Of a stretch of DNA of 64,000 nucleotides, positions 34,290 to 42,828 are shown piece after piece. Every line of letters begins with the position of its first letter. The stretch's first letter is position 1. The DNA lies in contig JAGXFV010000049.1 of NCBI GenBank assembly GCA_024637095.1, forward strand, positions 62,001-126,000, written 5' to 3'. Origin of the DNA: Actinomycetes bacterium. GTDB taxonomy: Bacteria; Actinomycetota; Thermoleophilia; RBG-16-64-13. The notes beneath the pieces are model-generated. The model did not search any database, was not told where the DNA came from, and saw only the letters and a list, made by a program, of their open reading frames with translations. The translations under genes and the position numbers were made by a program.

Positions 34290-35714
34290 ATGGCCGGAAA
34301 AGGAGGGGGCGGTCCTATGGGCGGCTACGGTAAGTTCTTCTTCGGTGGGCTCCTTGGGGCCCTAGTAGGGTTCCTGGTGTCGCCTAAGCGTGCGCAGAAG
34401 GTGCGCGAAGCACTGTTGGGTGGCGCGCGGCAGCAAATGGGCCAGGCGTCGACTCGGCTCCTCGAGCCTCCCTCCACTCAACCCGAGCCCTTCGACTGGA
34501 GGGAAGCGGCACCGACGATCGTCGAGCCCCCTGCGGAGATGGAAACGGAGTTGGAATCCGCCCCCGTGGTCGTGGAGGAAGCTTCTGCAGAACCGGTGAC
34601 CTGGGAAGTGGTCGCACACGACGGACTTCGCGAAGAGCCGATTGAGGTGCCGGAATACGAGCCGCAGCGCCCGGCGGACACGCCGGAGGAGATGTCGGCT
34701 CAAGCGCCGAGCGACAAGGAGTCCGAGGCCGGGGAACCCGAACCGCCGGAGGCGGCCGCGGCTGTCGCGGCCGAACCGCCGGAGCCCGAGGAACTCGAAG
34801 CTGAGCAGACGGAAGCCCCCGTCTTCGCGGAGGAAGAGGCAGAGACAGAGGAGGAGGCAAAGACAGAGGAGGAGTCTCGCGTCTCCGCGGAAGGATCCGA
34901 GGTCTACGTCGAAGAGCCTTCCGGAGAGGAACTGCCGATCTGGACCGTCCCAGTGGACGACGAGGAGATTGGGGCCTTTTCCGGGTCCGCCCCTAAAGGT
35001 GCCTACGAGGACGCGCAGGCACCCGCAGCCGAACCCCCCCTCGAGCCCGAGCCCGAGCCAGAGCCCGAACCAAAGCCCACGACGGCGGTCGCCCCCGAGC
35101 CCGAACCAGAGCCCGAGCCCGAATCGGCCCCCGAGACGGAGACCGCTCCTCTTGCCGAGGCCGAGCCGGAGTTCGAACCGGAGCCTGAGTCCGCCCCAGA
35201 ACCGGAGCCTGCCGCCACTGCTCTGGGCGCGATTGCCCCAGCGGATCTCAAGGCGCGCATCGAAGAAACGCGGCGCAGGATTCAACAGGAGCTGGAGCAG
35301 CCTTTCGCCGAGACCGAATCCCTTTCCCCGGTCAGCTTCGAGCCCCCGCGCGCGGAGGATTTCGTCGCCGAGCCGAGCGCCGGCCCCCAGACGGAAGAGC
35401 CGGCCGGGCCGCCTGTGGCGAGCGAACCCGCTGCGTCTGCTGAGATCCCGGCGGAGCCCGAGGATTCCGCGCTTGCGGACGCTCCCGCACTCGACCCCAC
35501 CACCGGCGAATTTGATCAGGAGGCCATGCGCCGCCGCATCGAAGAAACCCGCAGCCGTCTGAAGGCAAAGGCGTTCGACGCCATGATGAGCGGCGAAGGA
35601 GCTCTACTCGGGCGACACGAGGATAAGGGTGCGCCCGCGCAGGGGACCAAGGTTCACGTCGATACCGAAGTCGACAATACGATCGAATCGACCCTGACCG
35701 AAGAGGAATTCTAG
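34290..35714 (+). CDS. YtxH-like protein with long Glu/Pro-rich region
   Basis: 474 residues from ATG 34290. The N-terminus ([27 protein letters not shown]) is a glycine-zipper-like hydrophobic segment with the SPKRAxxVR pattern of YtxH proteins. It is followed by about 400 residues of acidic, low-complexity sequence, including PEPEPEPE runs around residues 250-310. Two copies of a short helix, [14 protein letters not shown] (about 320) and [14 protein letters not shown] (about 420), lie near the C-terminus. Likely membrane-associated and mostly disordered. Function unknown; YtxH proteins are often stress-related. Confidence 0.7.
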   Translation: MAGKGGGGPMGGYGKFFFGGLLGALVGFLVSPKRAQKVREALLGGARQQMGQASTRLLEPPSTQPEPFDWREAAPTIVEPPAEMETELESAPVVVEEASAEPVTWEVVAHDGLREEPIEVPEYEPQRPADTPEEMSAQAPSDKESEAGEPEPPEAAAAVAAEPPEPEELEAEQTEAPVFAEEEAETEEEAKTEEESRVSAEGSEVYVEEPSGEELPIWTVPVDDEEIGAFSGSAPKGAYEDAQAPAAEPPLEPEPEPEPEPKPTTAVAPEPEPEPEPESAPETETAPLAEAEPEFEPEPESAPEPEPAATALGAIAPADLKARIEETRRRIQQELEQPFAETESLSPVSFEPPRAEDFVAEPSAGPQTEEPAGPPVASEPAASAEIPAEPEDSALADAPALDPTTGEFDQEAMRRRIEETRSRLKAKAFDAMMSGEGALLGRHEDKGAPAQGTKVHVDTEVDNTIESTLTEEEF

Positions 35715-35780
35715 CGGCAGGAGGCGCCTCACGGAGATCCGCGCGCGCGGCGGCTTTCGCTCCAGGCCCGGCCTACGTAC

Positions 35781-35815
35781 AGAGCGCTCCTTGCGGGGGG
35801 CGCTCTTCTCTTTGT
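35781..35815 (+). terminator. Rho-independent terminator of the YtxH-like gene
   Basis: A 10-bp stem with one G-U pair (AGAGCGCTCC 35781-35790 with 35797-35806) and a 6-base loop is followed by TCTCTTTGTC. It lies between convergent genes. Confidence 0.75.
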
Positions 35816-35822
35816 CGCCCGG

Positions 35823-36887
35823 TCAGCGCGTGTCTTCCTGGGGCGGCAGGAAGTCCTCCTCTTGGTGAGCCGCCTGTGGCACGTGCAGCGGGCGGCGGAA
35901 TAGATTTCGCAGATCCGTCCAAGGCGCGCTGCGGGAGCCCTCCACGATCTCGAGAAAGCCTTTGACCTTGGCATCCAGATTGTCGACGTGATGCAGGATT
36001 AGCGCTTCGATGGTCTTAGGCCGTTTGGGCGATCCCCACTCGAGCTCGCCGTGATGGCTGGCCAGGCAATGCAGAATCAGGTGGAGCTTGTCCTCAGGAA
36101 ATCCCTCCAGCCCGCGTGCACGTTCGGCCACCATATTGAGGCCCAAGACGGTGTGCCCCAGGAAACGCCCTGCGCTGCTGAAGTCGATGGTGGTGCCGTA
36201 GGTCAGCTCCTCCACCTTGCCAATGTCGTGCAACAGGCCGGCGGTTATCAGCAGGTCGCGGTTGATCCGCGCGTACTGCTGAGCGATATGGTCGCTCAGC
36301 GCTGCCACCGAAACGGTATGTTCGAGCAGCCCGCCCAGGTAGGCGTGATGGTTTTGCTTGGCCGCCGGGGCGGTGACGAACCGCTCGAGAAATCCCGGGT
36401 CTCCGAAGAAGGCATCCAGCAATCGCCGCAGATCAGAGTCGTACACCGACTCGATGTGGAAAGCGAGAAAGCCTTTCAACTCGTCGACGTCGCGGTAGGT
36501 GCGGGGGAGGAAATCGGAGGGATCGATCAGATCGTCCTCGACTCGGCGTATTTGTGCCGCTTCGATTTGGAGCTGGCCATCGAACTCGGTTACGCGCCCC
36601 TCGACCCAGACCACGTCGCCGCCCTCGAAGCCCGAGGCCAGAGACTCGACGTCGTCCCAGACCATGCATACCACCTGACCGTCCCGGTCAGCCAGCTTGA
36701 GCCGCATGTAGGGCTTGCCGTTCTTGGCGGTGCGCAGGTCTTTGGCGTTGACCAGGTACGTTTCCTTGAGCCTCAGACCCACCCGGAGCCCGGCCGTGCC
36801 TAGGCGCTCCGGCCCCCCGCCGGAATTGCCATTGGCGCTGTTGGGGGTGTCCGCCCTGTGGGATTGTCCGAAGTCGAGTTGTGCCAC
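35823..36887 (-). CDS. YhaM-like 3'-5' exoribonuclease (OB-fold plus HD domain)
   Basis: 354 residues from GTG 36887, with CAGGAGGTAG upstream. Residues about 35-120 form an OB-fold nucleic-acid-binding domain (YLVNAKDLRTAKNGKPYMRLKLADRDG). An HD domain follows with NHHAYLGGLLEHTVSVA, GLLHDIGKVEEL and LASHHGELEWG, and these histidines and the HD pair hold two metals. This is the YhaM architecture, a 3'-5' exonuclease acting on RNA and single-stranded DNA. Convergent with the YtxH-like gene. The tail is Gln/Glu-rich. Confidence 0.88.
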   Translation of the reverse strand: MAQLDFGQSHRADTPNSANGNSGGGPERLGTAGLRVGLRLKETYLVNAKDLRTAKNGKPYMRLKLADRDGQVVCMVWDDVESLASGFEGGDVVWVEGRVTEFDGQLQIEAAQIRRVEDDLIDPSDFLPRTYRDVDELKGFLAFHIESVYDSDLRRLLDAFFGDPGFLERFVTAPAAKQNHHAYLGGLLEHTVSVAALSDHIAQQYARINRDLLITAGLLHDIGKVEELTYGTTIDFSSAGRFLGHTVLGLNMVAERARGLEGFPEDKLHLILHCLASHHGELEWGSPKRPKTIEALILHHVDNLDAKVKGFLEIVEGSRSAPWTDLRNLFRRPLHVPQAAHQEEDFLPPQEDTR

Positions 36888-36955
36888 CGATCTACCTCCT
36901 GATTGGCGGCGATTCTACCAGTCCGGGAGGACGGAACGGGGAGCTTTGGGGCAGG

Positions 36956-37109
36956 CGGCCCCTTCGGGACTCAGCGGGCGGCGCGGCGCCCGAACCAGAA
37001 AGTGGCCGCGATCCCCGCAGCGGCGACGATCGCGGCCCCTTCGGGACTCAGCGGGCGGCGCGGCGCCCGAACCAGAAAGTGGCCGCGATCCCCGCAGCGG
37101 CGCCGATCG
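36956..37109. repeat. 77-bp tandem duplication covering the 3' end of the MFS gene
   Basis: Two adjacent 77-base copies, 36956-37032 and 37033-37109, differ at one base (A at 37026, C at 37103). The right copy holds the last codons and stop of the MFS gene; the left copy is an out-of-frame (77 is not a multiple of three) duplicate just downstream. Each copy, with its right flank, gives a GGCCGCGATC/GATCGCGGCC hairpin that could act as a terminator. Confidence 0.92.
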
Positions 37110-38517
37110 CGGCCACGAGGAAGAATTCAGAGTAGACCACGCGAAGGGCGGTAGCCAGGGTTTCGTCGTAGGCCGCGACCAGCGCCTGATACTCCGCCTC
37201 CCGCATACCCTCGGCCCGCAGTGGGAGCGATTCATCGGCCATCAGTCCGTTGAAACGGCGTATTCCCCAGGAACTGAGCGCCGCGAGTCCTACCATCATG
37301 CCGACCATCCTCGAAACCGTGACCAGGGCGGACCCGGTGGCCATCCAGGCCGTTCCTGCGGCCCGGATCACCGTTGCGCCGATTGGCGGGATGACGAAAC
37401 CGAAGCCGAAACCGGTGATCAGCAGATCCCTTGTCATGACGGCGTTGCCCGGGTCCGCCGGCCACCGCGAAATCAGCAGGTAGCCCAGCGCCGTGACGAG
37501 AAAACCGGCGGCGGCCACAGGTCGATATCCCAATCGATCGGCAAGATAACCTCCGATCAGCGCGCCCACCGGGATCATCACGGTCATCCTCATGAGAAGT
37601 AGACCGCCTTCGATCTGGTTCATGCCGAGCAGTGAATAGGCGTACAGCGGCACCTCGACCATCCCCACGATCAGGGCGACGCCCACCGCGAAGTTGGCAA
37701 GATTGGCGGCGGAGAAGGCAGCGGAACGGAAGAGCCTCAGGTTGACCAGGGCCTGGGCGCGTCCCGACTGGTTGAGCAGGAAGGCGATGAAAGCGGCTGC
37801 GGCGAGCACCAGCCAGGCCGGTTTGACCGCGGCGGAGCCGGTCTCGGTGTTGCCCGCTAGGCCGACCGCGAGGCCGGTGAGACTGACCGCGAGGATCGCG
37901 GCGCCGAGCCAGTCCACTCGCGTATGGGTCCCGTCCTCGCCGGTGTGGCCGGGCACCAGCCGCCAGATACCCCACGCGAGGAGCAGTCCCAGGGGGACGT
38001 TGACCAGGAAGACTCCCCGCCAGCCGAAGACTTCGGCCAGAGCCGCGCCGTACAGCGGCCCGAGGACTCCGCCCGCTTCGGCGCTCGCACCAATCACCCC
38101 CAGGGAGAAAGCCAGTCGCCGAGGCGGGTAGAGGTGGGCGGCCACCGCCATGGCGATCGGTACCAGGGCCCCTCCGCCCGCAGCCTGCACGATCCGCGCC
38201 GCCACCAGAGTGCGCAGGTCGGGAGCCAGGACGCAAAGGACGCTGCCGGCGCCGAAGATCGCCAGCGAGATCAGGTAGAGCAGGCGGCGCCCGCGCACGT
38301 CGGCGATGCGCCCGAACAGGGGCATCGCCACCGTGTAGCCCAACAGATAGCCCGTGATGATCCAGGCGGCGTCATCCAGTCGCGTGACGGGAATGCGCAG
38401 GTCCCGCAGAATGGACGGCAGAATAGTGACCACCATGGTCTGGTCCAGCGCGGCCAGAAAGACACCGGCCGAGACCGCCGCGAGTGACAGGCCGGGGCCT
38501 CTCGCCAACAGGCGCAT
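37048..38517 (-). CDS. MFS drug/solute:proton antiporter (DHA2, EmrB/QacA type)
   Basis: 489 residues with about 14 hydrophobic segments. The motif LDQTMVVTILPSI in the first helix is motif D1 of the 14-TMS DHA2 family, and GRIADVRGRRLLY after helix 2 is motif A. A GVLGPLYGAALAE segment matches motif C of antiporters. Probably exports drugs or other toxic compounds; the substrate is unknown. No TetR or MarR regulator is adjacent. The 3' end lies in a recent 77-bp tandem duplication. The upstream lipoprotein gene ends 16 bases before this start, so the two may be co-transcribed. Confidence 0.9.
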   Translation of the reverse strand: MRLLARGPGLSLAAVSAGVFLAALDQTMVVTILPSILRDLRIPVTRLDDAAWIITGYLLGYTVAMPLFGRIADVRGRRLLYLISLAIFGAGSVLCVLAPDLRTLVAARIVQAAGGGALVPIAMAVAAHLYPPRRLAFSLGVIGASAEAGGVLGPLYGAALAEVFGWRGVFLVNVPLGLLLAWGIWRLVPGHTGEDGTHTRVDWLGAAILAVSLTGLAVGLAGNTETGSAAVKPAWLVLAAAAFIAFLLNQSGRAQALVNLRLFRSAAFSAANLANFAVGVALIVGMVEVPLYAYSLLGMNQIEGGLLLMRMTVMIPVGALIGGYLADRLGYRPVAAAGFLVTALGYLLISRWPADPGNAVMTRDLLITGFGFGFVIPPIGATVIRAAGTAWMATGSALVTVSRMVGMMVGLAALSSWGIRRFNGLMADESLPLRAEGMREAEYQALVAAYDETLATALRVVYSEFFLVAAIGAAAGIAATFWFGRRAAR

Positions 38518-38533
38518 GCGCGGTCGCGCCGCC

Positions 38534-39328
38534 TTAGCCGGTGGTCTCGGGACTCACCGCTTCACTCCCGGAGCCGCTCCCGCTTTCGCTTCCCGAATCC
38601 CCCTCGCCGTCCGGGGCCTCAATGGTGATCTCTTCGCCGAAATCGGAGAGGCTTAGGTGGCGGACGGTCTCTTCGGGCTCGCCCGAGGTGGCCGCGCCTT
38701 CCAGACGGATCTGCCGCACGAGATTGTCGTCGACCCCGATCCAGACCTCGGTAGGGAAGGGTTCCTCGCGGTCCACCGCCTGGACGATGGCCTCCACCTC
38801 CTGGGCGGGAGTGGAGCCCCCGAAGTGGTGGGTGTCGTTGCCGTCGATCTCTTCCCGGCCCAGATACTCCGGCTCTTCGATCTGCTGGAGAATCCCTATC
38901 ATGCCTTCGCCCAGGTTGAGGTTGCCCACCGGGCTGAACGCCGCCGGCACCGGCTGCCAGGACGAAGCTCCGGGAGAGCGCAGATAGTGGGTATCCTCGA
39001 GCGCCACGAATTCGATCTCGATCGGGACCCCGTTCTGCAGCAGGTCGACGCTGGCCCGCATCCGCCCCTCGACCGCGACATCGCCCTCGAGGGCGACCAC
39101 GTCAAAGCCTTCCGGGGCCTCCGCGTCCGAGGGCTTCTCGACCTCGTAGGTGAAGTGGAAGGATTCCTCGGCCTGCATCGCGTCGACCGAGGCGGCGAAG
39201 ACCTCCTCCGGAACCACGGATTCCTCGTCGTCTCCCGAGCAGGACCAAAACGTAATCGAACCGAGCGCGAGCAGCAGCGCTATTGACGTCAGCGCCAGCG
39301 GGGGCCGGAGTTGAAACCTCATCTTCAT
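38534..39328 (-). CDS. LppX/LprG-like lipoprotein
   Basis: 264 residues from ATG 39328 (MKMRFQL), with AGAAGGTG upstream. A signal peptide (about 1-29) ends in a probable though atypical lipobox, FWSC, followed by an acidic stretch. The mature part (SFHFTYEVEKP, VEGRMRASVDLLQNG, then EEIDGNDTHHFGG) resembles the LppX_LprAFG family, whose half-barrel fold carries lipids across the actinobacterial envelope. The C-terminus is a Ser/Gly repeat (SGSESGSGSGSE). Just upstream of the MFS gene, echoing the lprG-p55 (lipoprotein plus MFS pump) pair of mycobacteria, which supports a joint export role by inference. Confidence 0.78.
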   Translation of the reverse strand: MKMRFQLRPPLALTSIALLLALGSITFWSCSGDDEESVVPEEVFAASVDAMQAEESFHFTYEVEKPSDAEAPEGFDVVALEGDVAVEGRMRASVDLLQNGVPIEIEFVALEDTHYLRSPGASSWQPVPAAFSPVGNLNLGEGMIGILQQIEEPEYLGREEIDGNDTHHFGGSTPAQEVEAIVQAVDREEPFPTEVWIGVDDNLVRQIRLEGAATSGEPEETVRHLSLSDFGEEITIEAPDGEGDSGSESGSGSGSEAVSPETTG

Positions 39329-39417
39329 GCGAGTCCACCTTCTCGGAGCGGGTGAGCCGGGGTTAAGGATAGGGGTATTATGAGCGGGCGGTGACATTGG
39401 AAACAAGCGGGAGGCGA

Positions 39418-39990
39418 ATGGTGGAGCCCACGAGGGAGATACCCAAGGATCTGAAAAGGGCGCTCGACTTCCACGGGCATCTCTGCCCCGGCCTTCTGAT
39501 CGGCTACCGCGCAGCGGCAGCGGCGTCCCGCGCTCTCGAGGTCGGTGCATCCGAGGACGAGGAACTGGTACTTATCTCAGAGAACGACAGCTGCTCGGTA
39601 GACGCCTTTCAAACGATGCTTTCCACCACCTTCGGGAAGGGGAACCTGATCTTCCGGGATTACGGAAAGCAGGTGTTCACCCTGGGTGAGCGCGGATCGG
39701 GCCGGGCCGTGAGGGTCGCGCTTCGTTACGACGCGCTGGACGCCGGGACCCCGGGTGTCGGGACACTGGACCGCGAGGGAAAGATCGACCGCCTGCTGCA
39801 CGCGGCTGAGGAGGATCTCTTCAACATCAACTCGGTTCGCCTCGAGCTTCCGGCCAAGGCCAGTATTCACGCCACGGTTCGTTGCAGCCGCTGCGGCGAA
39901 GGAACCATGGAGACGCGGGCGATCCGGAGCGAAGGTGACTCCTTCTGCCTGCCCTGCGCCGCCGACCTGGGGCTTGCCACCGGAAGTTGA
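39418..39990 (+). CDS. FmdE-family protein (formylmethanofuran dehydrogenase subunit E-like)
   Basis: About 190 residues from ATG 39418, with GGGAGG close upstream; GTG 39421 and an upstream GTG 39391 are alternatives. The FmdE domain is clear: LDFHGHLCPGLLIGYRAA, ENDSCSVDAFQ and TTFGKGNLIFRDYGKQVFTL. A Cys common in this family (GCT before FGKG) is Thr here. The C-terminal zinc ribbon is RCSRCGEG...CLPCAADL. Orphan FmdE proteins occur in bacteria with Mo/W enzymes and tend to bind zinc or molybdopterin-related partners; the exact role is unknown. No fmd or fwd genes are nearby. Confidence 0.85.
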   Translation: MVEPTREIPKDLKRALDFHGHLCPGLLIGYRAAAAASRALEVGASEDEELVLISENDSCSVDAFQTMLSTTFGKGNLIFRDYGKQVFTLGERGSGRAVRVALRYDALDAGTPGVGTLDREGKIDRLLHAAEEDLFNINSVRLELPAKASIHATVRCSRCGEGTMETRAIRSEGDSFCLPCAADLGLATGS

Positions 39991-40034
39991 GCTCTCCGCG
40001 GTTCGCGTGAACCGGCCAGGCCCGCCCGGACCGT

Positions 40035-40063
40035 TTGTCTTTTTCTCACCCCGGCCGTTTAAC
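40035..40063 (+). promoter_or_regulatory. Possible promoter upstream of two small unknown genes
   Basis: TTGTCT (40035-40040) and TTTAAC (40058-40063) are 17 bases apart, in the 129-base gap after the FmdE-like gene. Confidence 0.3.
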
Positions 40064-40119
40064 CCTTCTCGTCGATTGAAACAATGGCCCAGAAGAGGAC
40101 TGTATGCAGGGGGTATCTC

Positions 40120-40593
40120 ATGGCCCGAGAAGGACGCAACGGCCATCCCAACTATTTCTCCGGCGAGGACTACATCCTTGAGTTCCGCAGCTTCCGCTAC
40201 GGCTTTAACCGCACGGATTTCCGTCAGCGGGTGGAACAGGCGGCGGTGGAACTCGACCTGGTGCGGCCGGGGACACTCGACGAAGACGAATGCGCCGACC
40301 TGGTCCAACTCGTCGCCAGCGGCGCCATCGACAACCCGGTGAGCATGATGGGCGACTATCTGCTGGACGGCCGGAAGTCCGTCATCAGCCACGGCGGGGA
40401 ATGTCTGATCTATTGGCTGAGGGAGTTGGTCTTCCGCGGAGCCTGGCTGGACCAACGGTTGCTGGACAACCAACTTGAAGTGGTATTCGACGAGGACGAT
40501 GGCGTTTTCTATTACTTTCCGCGGGGTCATCGCTCCCGTCAGATAGGGCCGCCGCCCCACCCGTCCTGGGTGGAGGTCGCCTACGAGAAGTGA
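40120..40593 (+). CDS. Conserved-looking protein of unknown function
   Basis: 157 residues from ATG 40120, preferred because AGGGGGT lies just upstream; ATG 40084 would add 12 residues without a ribosome site. Soluble, acidic, with aromatic-rich ends (YILEFRSFRYGFN, DDGVFYYFPRGH). No family recognised. The next gene starts in its stop codon (GTGA overlap), so the two are a coupled pair. Confidence 0.65.
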   Translation: MAREGRNGHPNYFSGEDYILEFRSFRYGFNRTDFRQRVEQAAVELDLVRPGTLDEDECADLVQLVASGAIDNPVSMMGDYLLDGRKSVISHGGECLIYWLRELVFRGAWLDQRLLDNQLEVVFDEDDGVFYYFPRGHRSRQIGPPPHPSWVEVAYEK

Positions 40594-40916
40594 GCGTGGA
40601 AGGCTCGCTTTCCGATCTTCGTCTGAAGCTCAAGCGGGTATTCGCCCGCTACTATCTGGATCTCTGCTCGCCGGCGATCCCGGACCCTTCGTTCGCCTTC
40701 GATGCGTGCCGCCGGTACCTGGACGCCTGGTCCGAGTCGGCTGAGTACGGGCTGGTCGAAGGGGAACTCAGTGATGAGGTTGAGAAGCTTGCAGGAGAGA
40801 TCGAGCAGGACCTGCGGCAGAAGCATAAGGGACTCGGTGAGTGCTTTCGTGACGAGCCGCTGGACGAGCGCTTTTGGGAAGTCGTCCAGCAGAGCCGAAG
40901 AAGCGCCAATCGCTGA
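40590..40916 (+). CDS. Small unknown protein coupled to the preceding gene
   Basis: 108 residues from GTG 40590, overlapping the previous stop by four bases. Mostly helical and charged (EGELSDEVEKLAGEIEQDLRQK), with two Cys. No family recognised. Probable partner of the 157-residue protein. Confidence 0.6.
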   Translation: MSVEGSLSDLRLKLKRVFARYYLDLCSPAIPDPSFAFDACRRYLDAWSESAEYGLVEGELSDEVEKLAGEIEQDLRQKHKGLGECFRDEPLDERFWEVVQQSRRSANR

Positions 40917-40993
40917 AAAGAATGAATCTGGCGAGGCAGGAATCCGGTGAAGCGTAACCGCCGCCGGTTGCCCACGTTCTAGCGGTCGGGGAG

Positions 40994-41027
40994 CCTCCGT
41001 AGCGGGAGGAAAATCTACCTACGGAGG
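40994..41027 (+). promoter_or_regulatory. Hairpin that sequesters a ribosome binding site
   Basis: CCTCCGTAG (40994-41002) pairs perfectly with CTACGGAGG (41019-41027), and the right arm contains the GGAGG ribosome site of the gene starting at 41032. Such a fold would block translation unless opened by heat, a protein or a ligand. Confidence 0.6.
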
Positions 41028-41031
41028 TGCA

Positions 41032-41748
41032 ATGATGCGAGTCATTGGCGGTCCCAAGACCGTCCTCGCGCTGCTACTGGCGTTTCTACTTGCCCTGACC
41101 CTGGGGGCGACGGCGTACGCTCAAGAGGACGAGAGCGGGTCAGACGACGGTGTGACCGACGTCCTGTCCGAAGATGGGGAAGCGACCGAAGATGGGGAAG
41201 CGACGGAAGGCGAAGGGTTGCCGGAGGAGGAAGCCGACCCGGAAGCGACCGCCGAAGAGCCCACCTGGGAGTTGGACCTCCCTACCGACAGCTTCCGCCT
41301 CATGGTCACCTTTAGCAAGATTACCTTGATCGTAGGTGAGGACGGTCCCATCGAGATCGCCGTGGACGAACCGCTCAACCACGGCAAATATGTGAGTGCC
41401 GTCGCCCACGCCGCGCCCAAAGGCAAGCTCCACGGCTCCGTGGTGAGCACGGTGGCGAAGAGCGATTTGGGCAAGAAGAGCTTCGTGCCGCCGGACACCA
41501 CCGACACCACCGAGCCGGTCGTTGGAGGGGAGCCGGAGGATCTGGACACCCCCGAGGAGCTGGGCGATGATGACGTCTCCGCGCCGACCGAGACCGCGGT
41601 GCAGGCCGGCGCTGCGGCCGTGGGCGCGAAGGCGGCGAAGGTGGGCAAAGCCGAGAAGGTGAAGCCCGCCACCAGCAAGGCCGTAGCCAAGCAAAAGCCC
41701 GCCAAGAAGCCGGTAAAGTCGTCGGCTTCCAAGGGTAAGAAGAAGTAA
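41032..41748 (+). CDS. Secreted bipolar protein: acidic N-terminal half, Lys/Ala-rich tail
   Basis: 238 residues. A clear signal peptide (VLALLLAFLLALTLGATAYA, cleavage after AYA) is followed by an acidic stretch (about 30-75, with an EDGEAT repeat), a central region (LDLPTDSFRLMVTFSKITLIVGEDGP) and a very basic tail from about residue 195 (KVGKAEKVKPATSKAVAK, ending SKGKKK) that looks like a histone H1 tail. Not a known family. The basic tail could bind acidic polymers, cell wall teichuronic acids or DNA outside the cell. Its ribosome site is inside a 9-bp hairpin. Confidence 0.7.
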   Translation: MMRVIGGPKTVLALLLAFLLALTLGATAYAQEDESGSDDGVTDVLSEDGEATEDGEATEGEGLPEEEADPEATAEEPTWELDLPTDSFRLMVTFSKITLIVGEDGPIEIAVDEPLNHGKYVSAVAHAAPKGKLHGSVVSTVAKSDLGKKSFVPPDTTDTTEPVVGGEPEDLDTPEELGDDDVSAPTETAVQAGAAAVGAKAAKVGKAEKVKPATSKAVAKQKPAKKPVKSSASKGKKK

Positions 41749-41774
41749 GAGAGGGTTCTGCCTTTCCTTGCACG

Positions 41775-41798
41775 GGGCGCGGCCGGCCGGCCGCGCCC
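41775..41798 (+). terminator. Terminator between convergent genes
   Basis: A 10-bp G/C stem (GGGCGCGGCC 41775-41784 with GGCCGCGCCC 41789-41798), 4-base loop, then TTCGCTTCT. It lies 27 bases after the secreted-protein stop. Confidence 0.65.
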
Positions 41799-41807
41799 TT
41801 CGCTTCT

Positions 41808-42740
41808 CTAGACCAGCACCTCCAAGGCAGCCGGCACCACGCGCGCCCAGAAGGGCGCAGACCCCGGGTGTTCCCCGTCCATCTCCAGCGGAACGAGCGG
41901 CTCTCCTTCCTCCTGCCCTTCAACCTCGATCGTCACCTCTGACCCGACGAAGTGCGCGATTCGAGGGTGGCCTAGATGCCGGCCGGCATAGAGCAGGCGC
42001 AGGTTGAGCAGGAGGTCCCGCCGGCTCACGTCGCCGATGGCGATGACGTCCAGCAGGCCGTCGTCCACCCGGGCGTCCGGGGCGATCCGCATTCCTCCCG
42101 CAAAGTATTGCCCGTTGGCCACCACGATGCTGGTGCTCCGGCCGTCGAACCGGACCTTTCCGTCGACGGTCAGCCGCAGGCCGCGATTCTCGTAGGTCCA
42201 GAAGGCGGTCAGGATCGCGCTCAGAAACGAAGCGAAGCCGCCGAAGACCTTGCTGCGGGAGTCGACCAACTCGGCGACCCGCCCGCCGAGGCCCACGTCA
42301 CTGATGTTGAGGAAGTGGCGGCGGGTCGCCGCTCCGCTCCGGTCGACGAAGGCGCACTCGACCGCGTCGATTGTTCGAGCGCGGCGTCGGCGAAGCCGCG
42401 CCGCCACCGCTTCCAGGCTCCTGTCCAGATCGAGGCCTCGGGGGAAGTCGCCGCCGGTGCCGCGGGGTATCGCCGCGAGCTGCGGCCTTTCCTGAGGCGG
42501 GAGCGCCAGGATTCCGTTAGCCACCTCGTTGGCTGTTCCGTCTCCCCCCACATAACCGATGACGGCGTATCCTTGAAGAAAGCCGCTCTCGGCCAGTTCT
42601 GCCGCGTGCCCAGAATATTCGGTCACGGCGTGGTCGAAGTCCACTCCCAATGCTTCCAGGCGGCGGGAGAGTTCGGGCCATCGCCTGCCGGTCGCCCCGT
42701 TGTCGGACGCCGGGTTGACGATGAGTAAGATGTCCGTCAT
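41808..42740 (-). CDS. Diacylglycerol/lipid kinase family protein
   Basis: 310 residues of the DAGK_cat/YegS family. The nucleotide motif GYVGGDGTANEVANGI (GGDGT) is near residue 70, IPRGTGGDFPRGL (G-T-x-D-F) follows, and the C-terminal domain has the VANGQYFAGGMRIAP and DGLLDVIAIGD blocks typical of bacterial DgkB/YegS enzymes. It should phosphorylate diacylglycerol or a related lipid at the membrane. Divergent from PEP carboxylase with 88 bases between. No strong ribosome site before ATG 42740. Confidence 0.9.
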   Translation of the reverse strand: MTDILLIVNPASDNGATGRRWPELSRRLEALGVDFDHAVTEYSGHAAELAESGFLQGYAVIGYVGGDGTANEVANGILALPPQERPQLAAIPRGTGGDFPRGLDLDRSLEAVAARLRRRRARTIDAVECAFVDRSGAATRRHFLNISDVGLGGRVAELVDSRSKVFGGFASFLSAILTAFWTYENRGLRLTVDGKVRFDGRSTSIVVANGQYFAGGMRIAPDARVDDGLLDVIAIGDVSRRDLLLNLRLLYAGRHLGHPRIAHFVGSEVTIEVEGQEEGEPLVPLEMDGEHPGSAPFWARVVPAALEVLV

Positions 42741-42828
42741 GAGCGCAAGTAAAGCAGAAGGGCAGAGGGATCGGCATTGCCAGAGGAATCAAGAGTCTGG
42801 CGCTGCCGAGGAGAAAGGGGATGCGGAA

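Noticed and set aside
35040..35210. CRISPR-like or minisatellite array
   Set aside because: The repeats are irregular codons for Pro-Glu without equal spacers and lie in a coding frame.
34362..35285. 307-residue Gly/Arg/Leu-rich minus-strand frame
   Set aside because: It is the antisense image of the Pro/Glu repeats in the YtxH-like gene.
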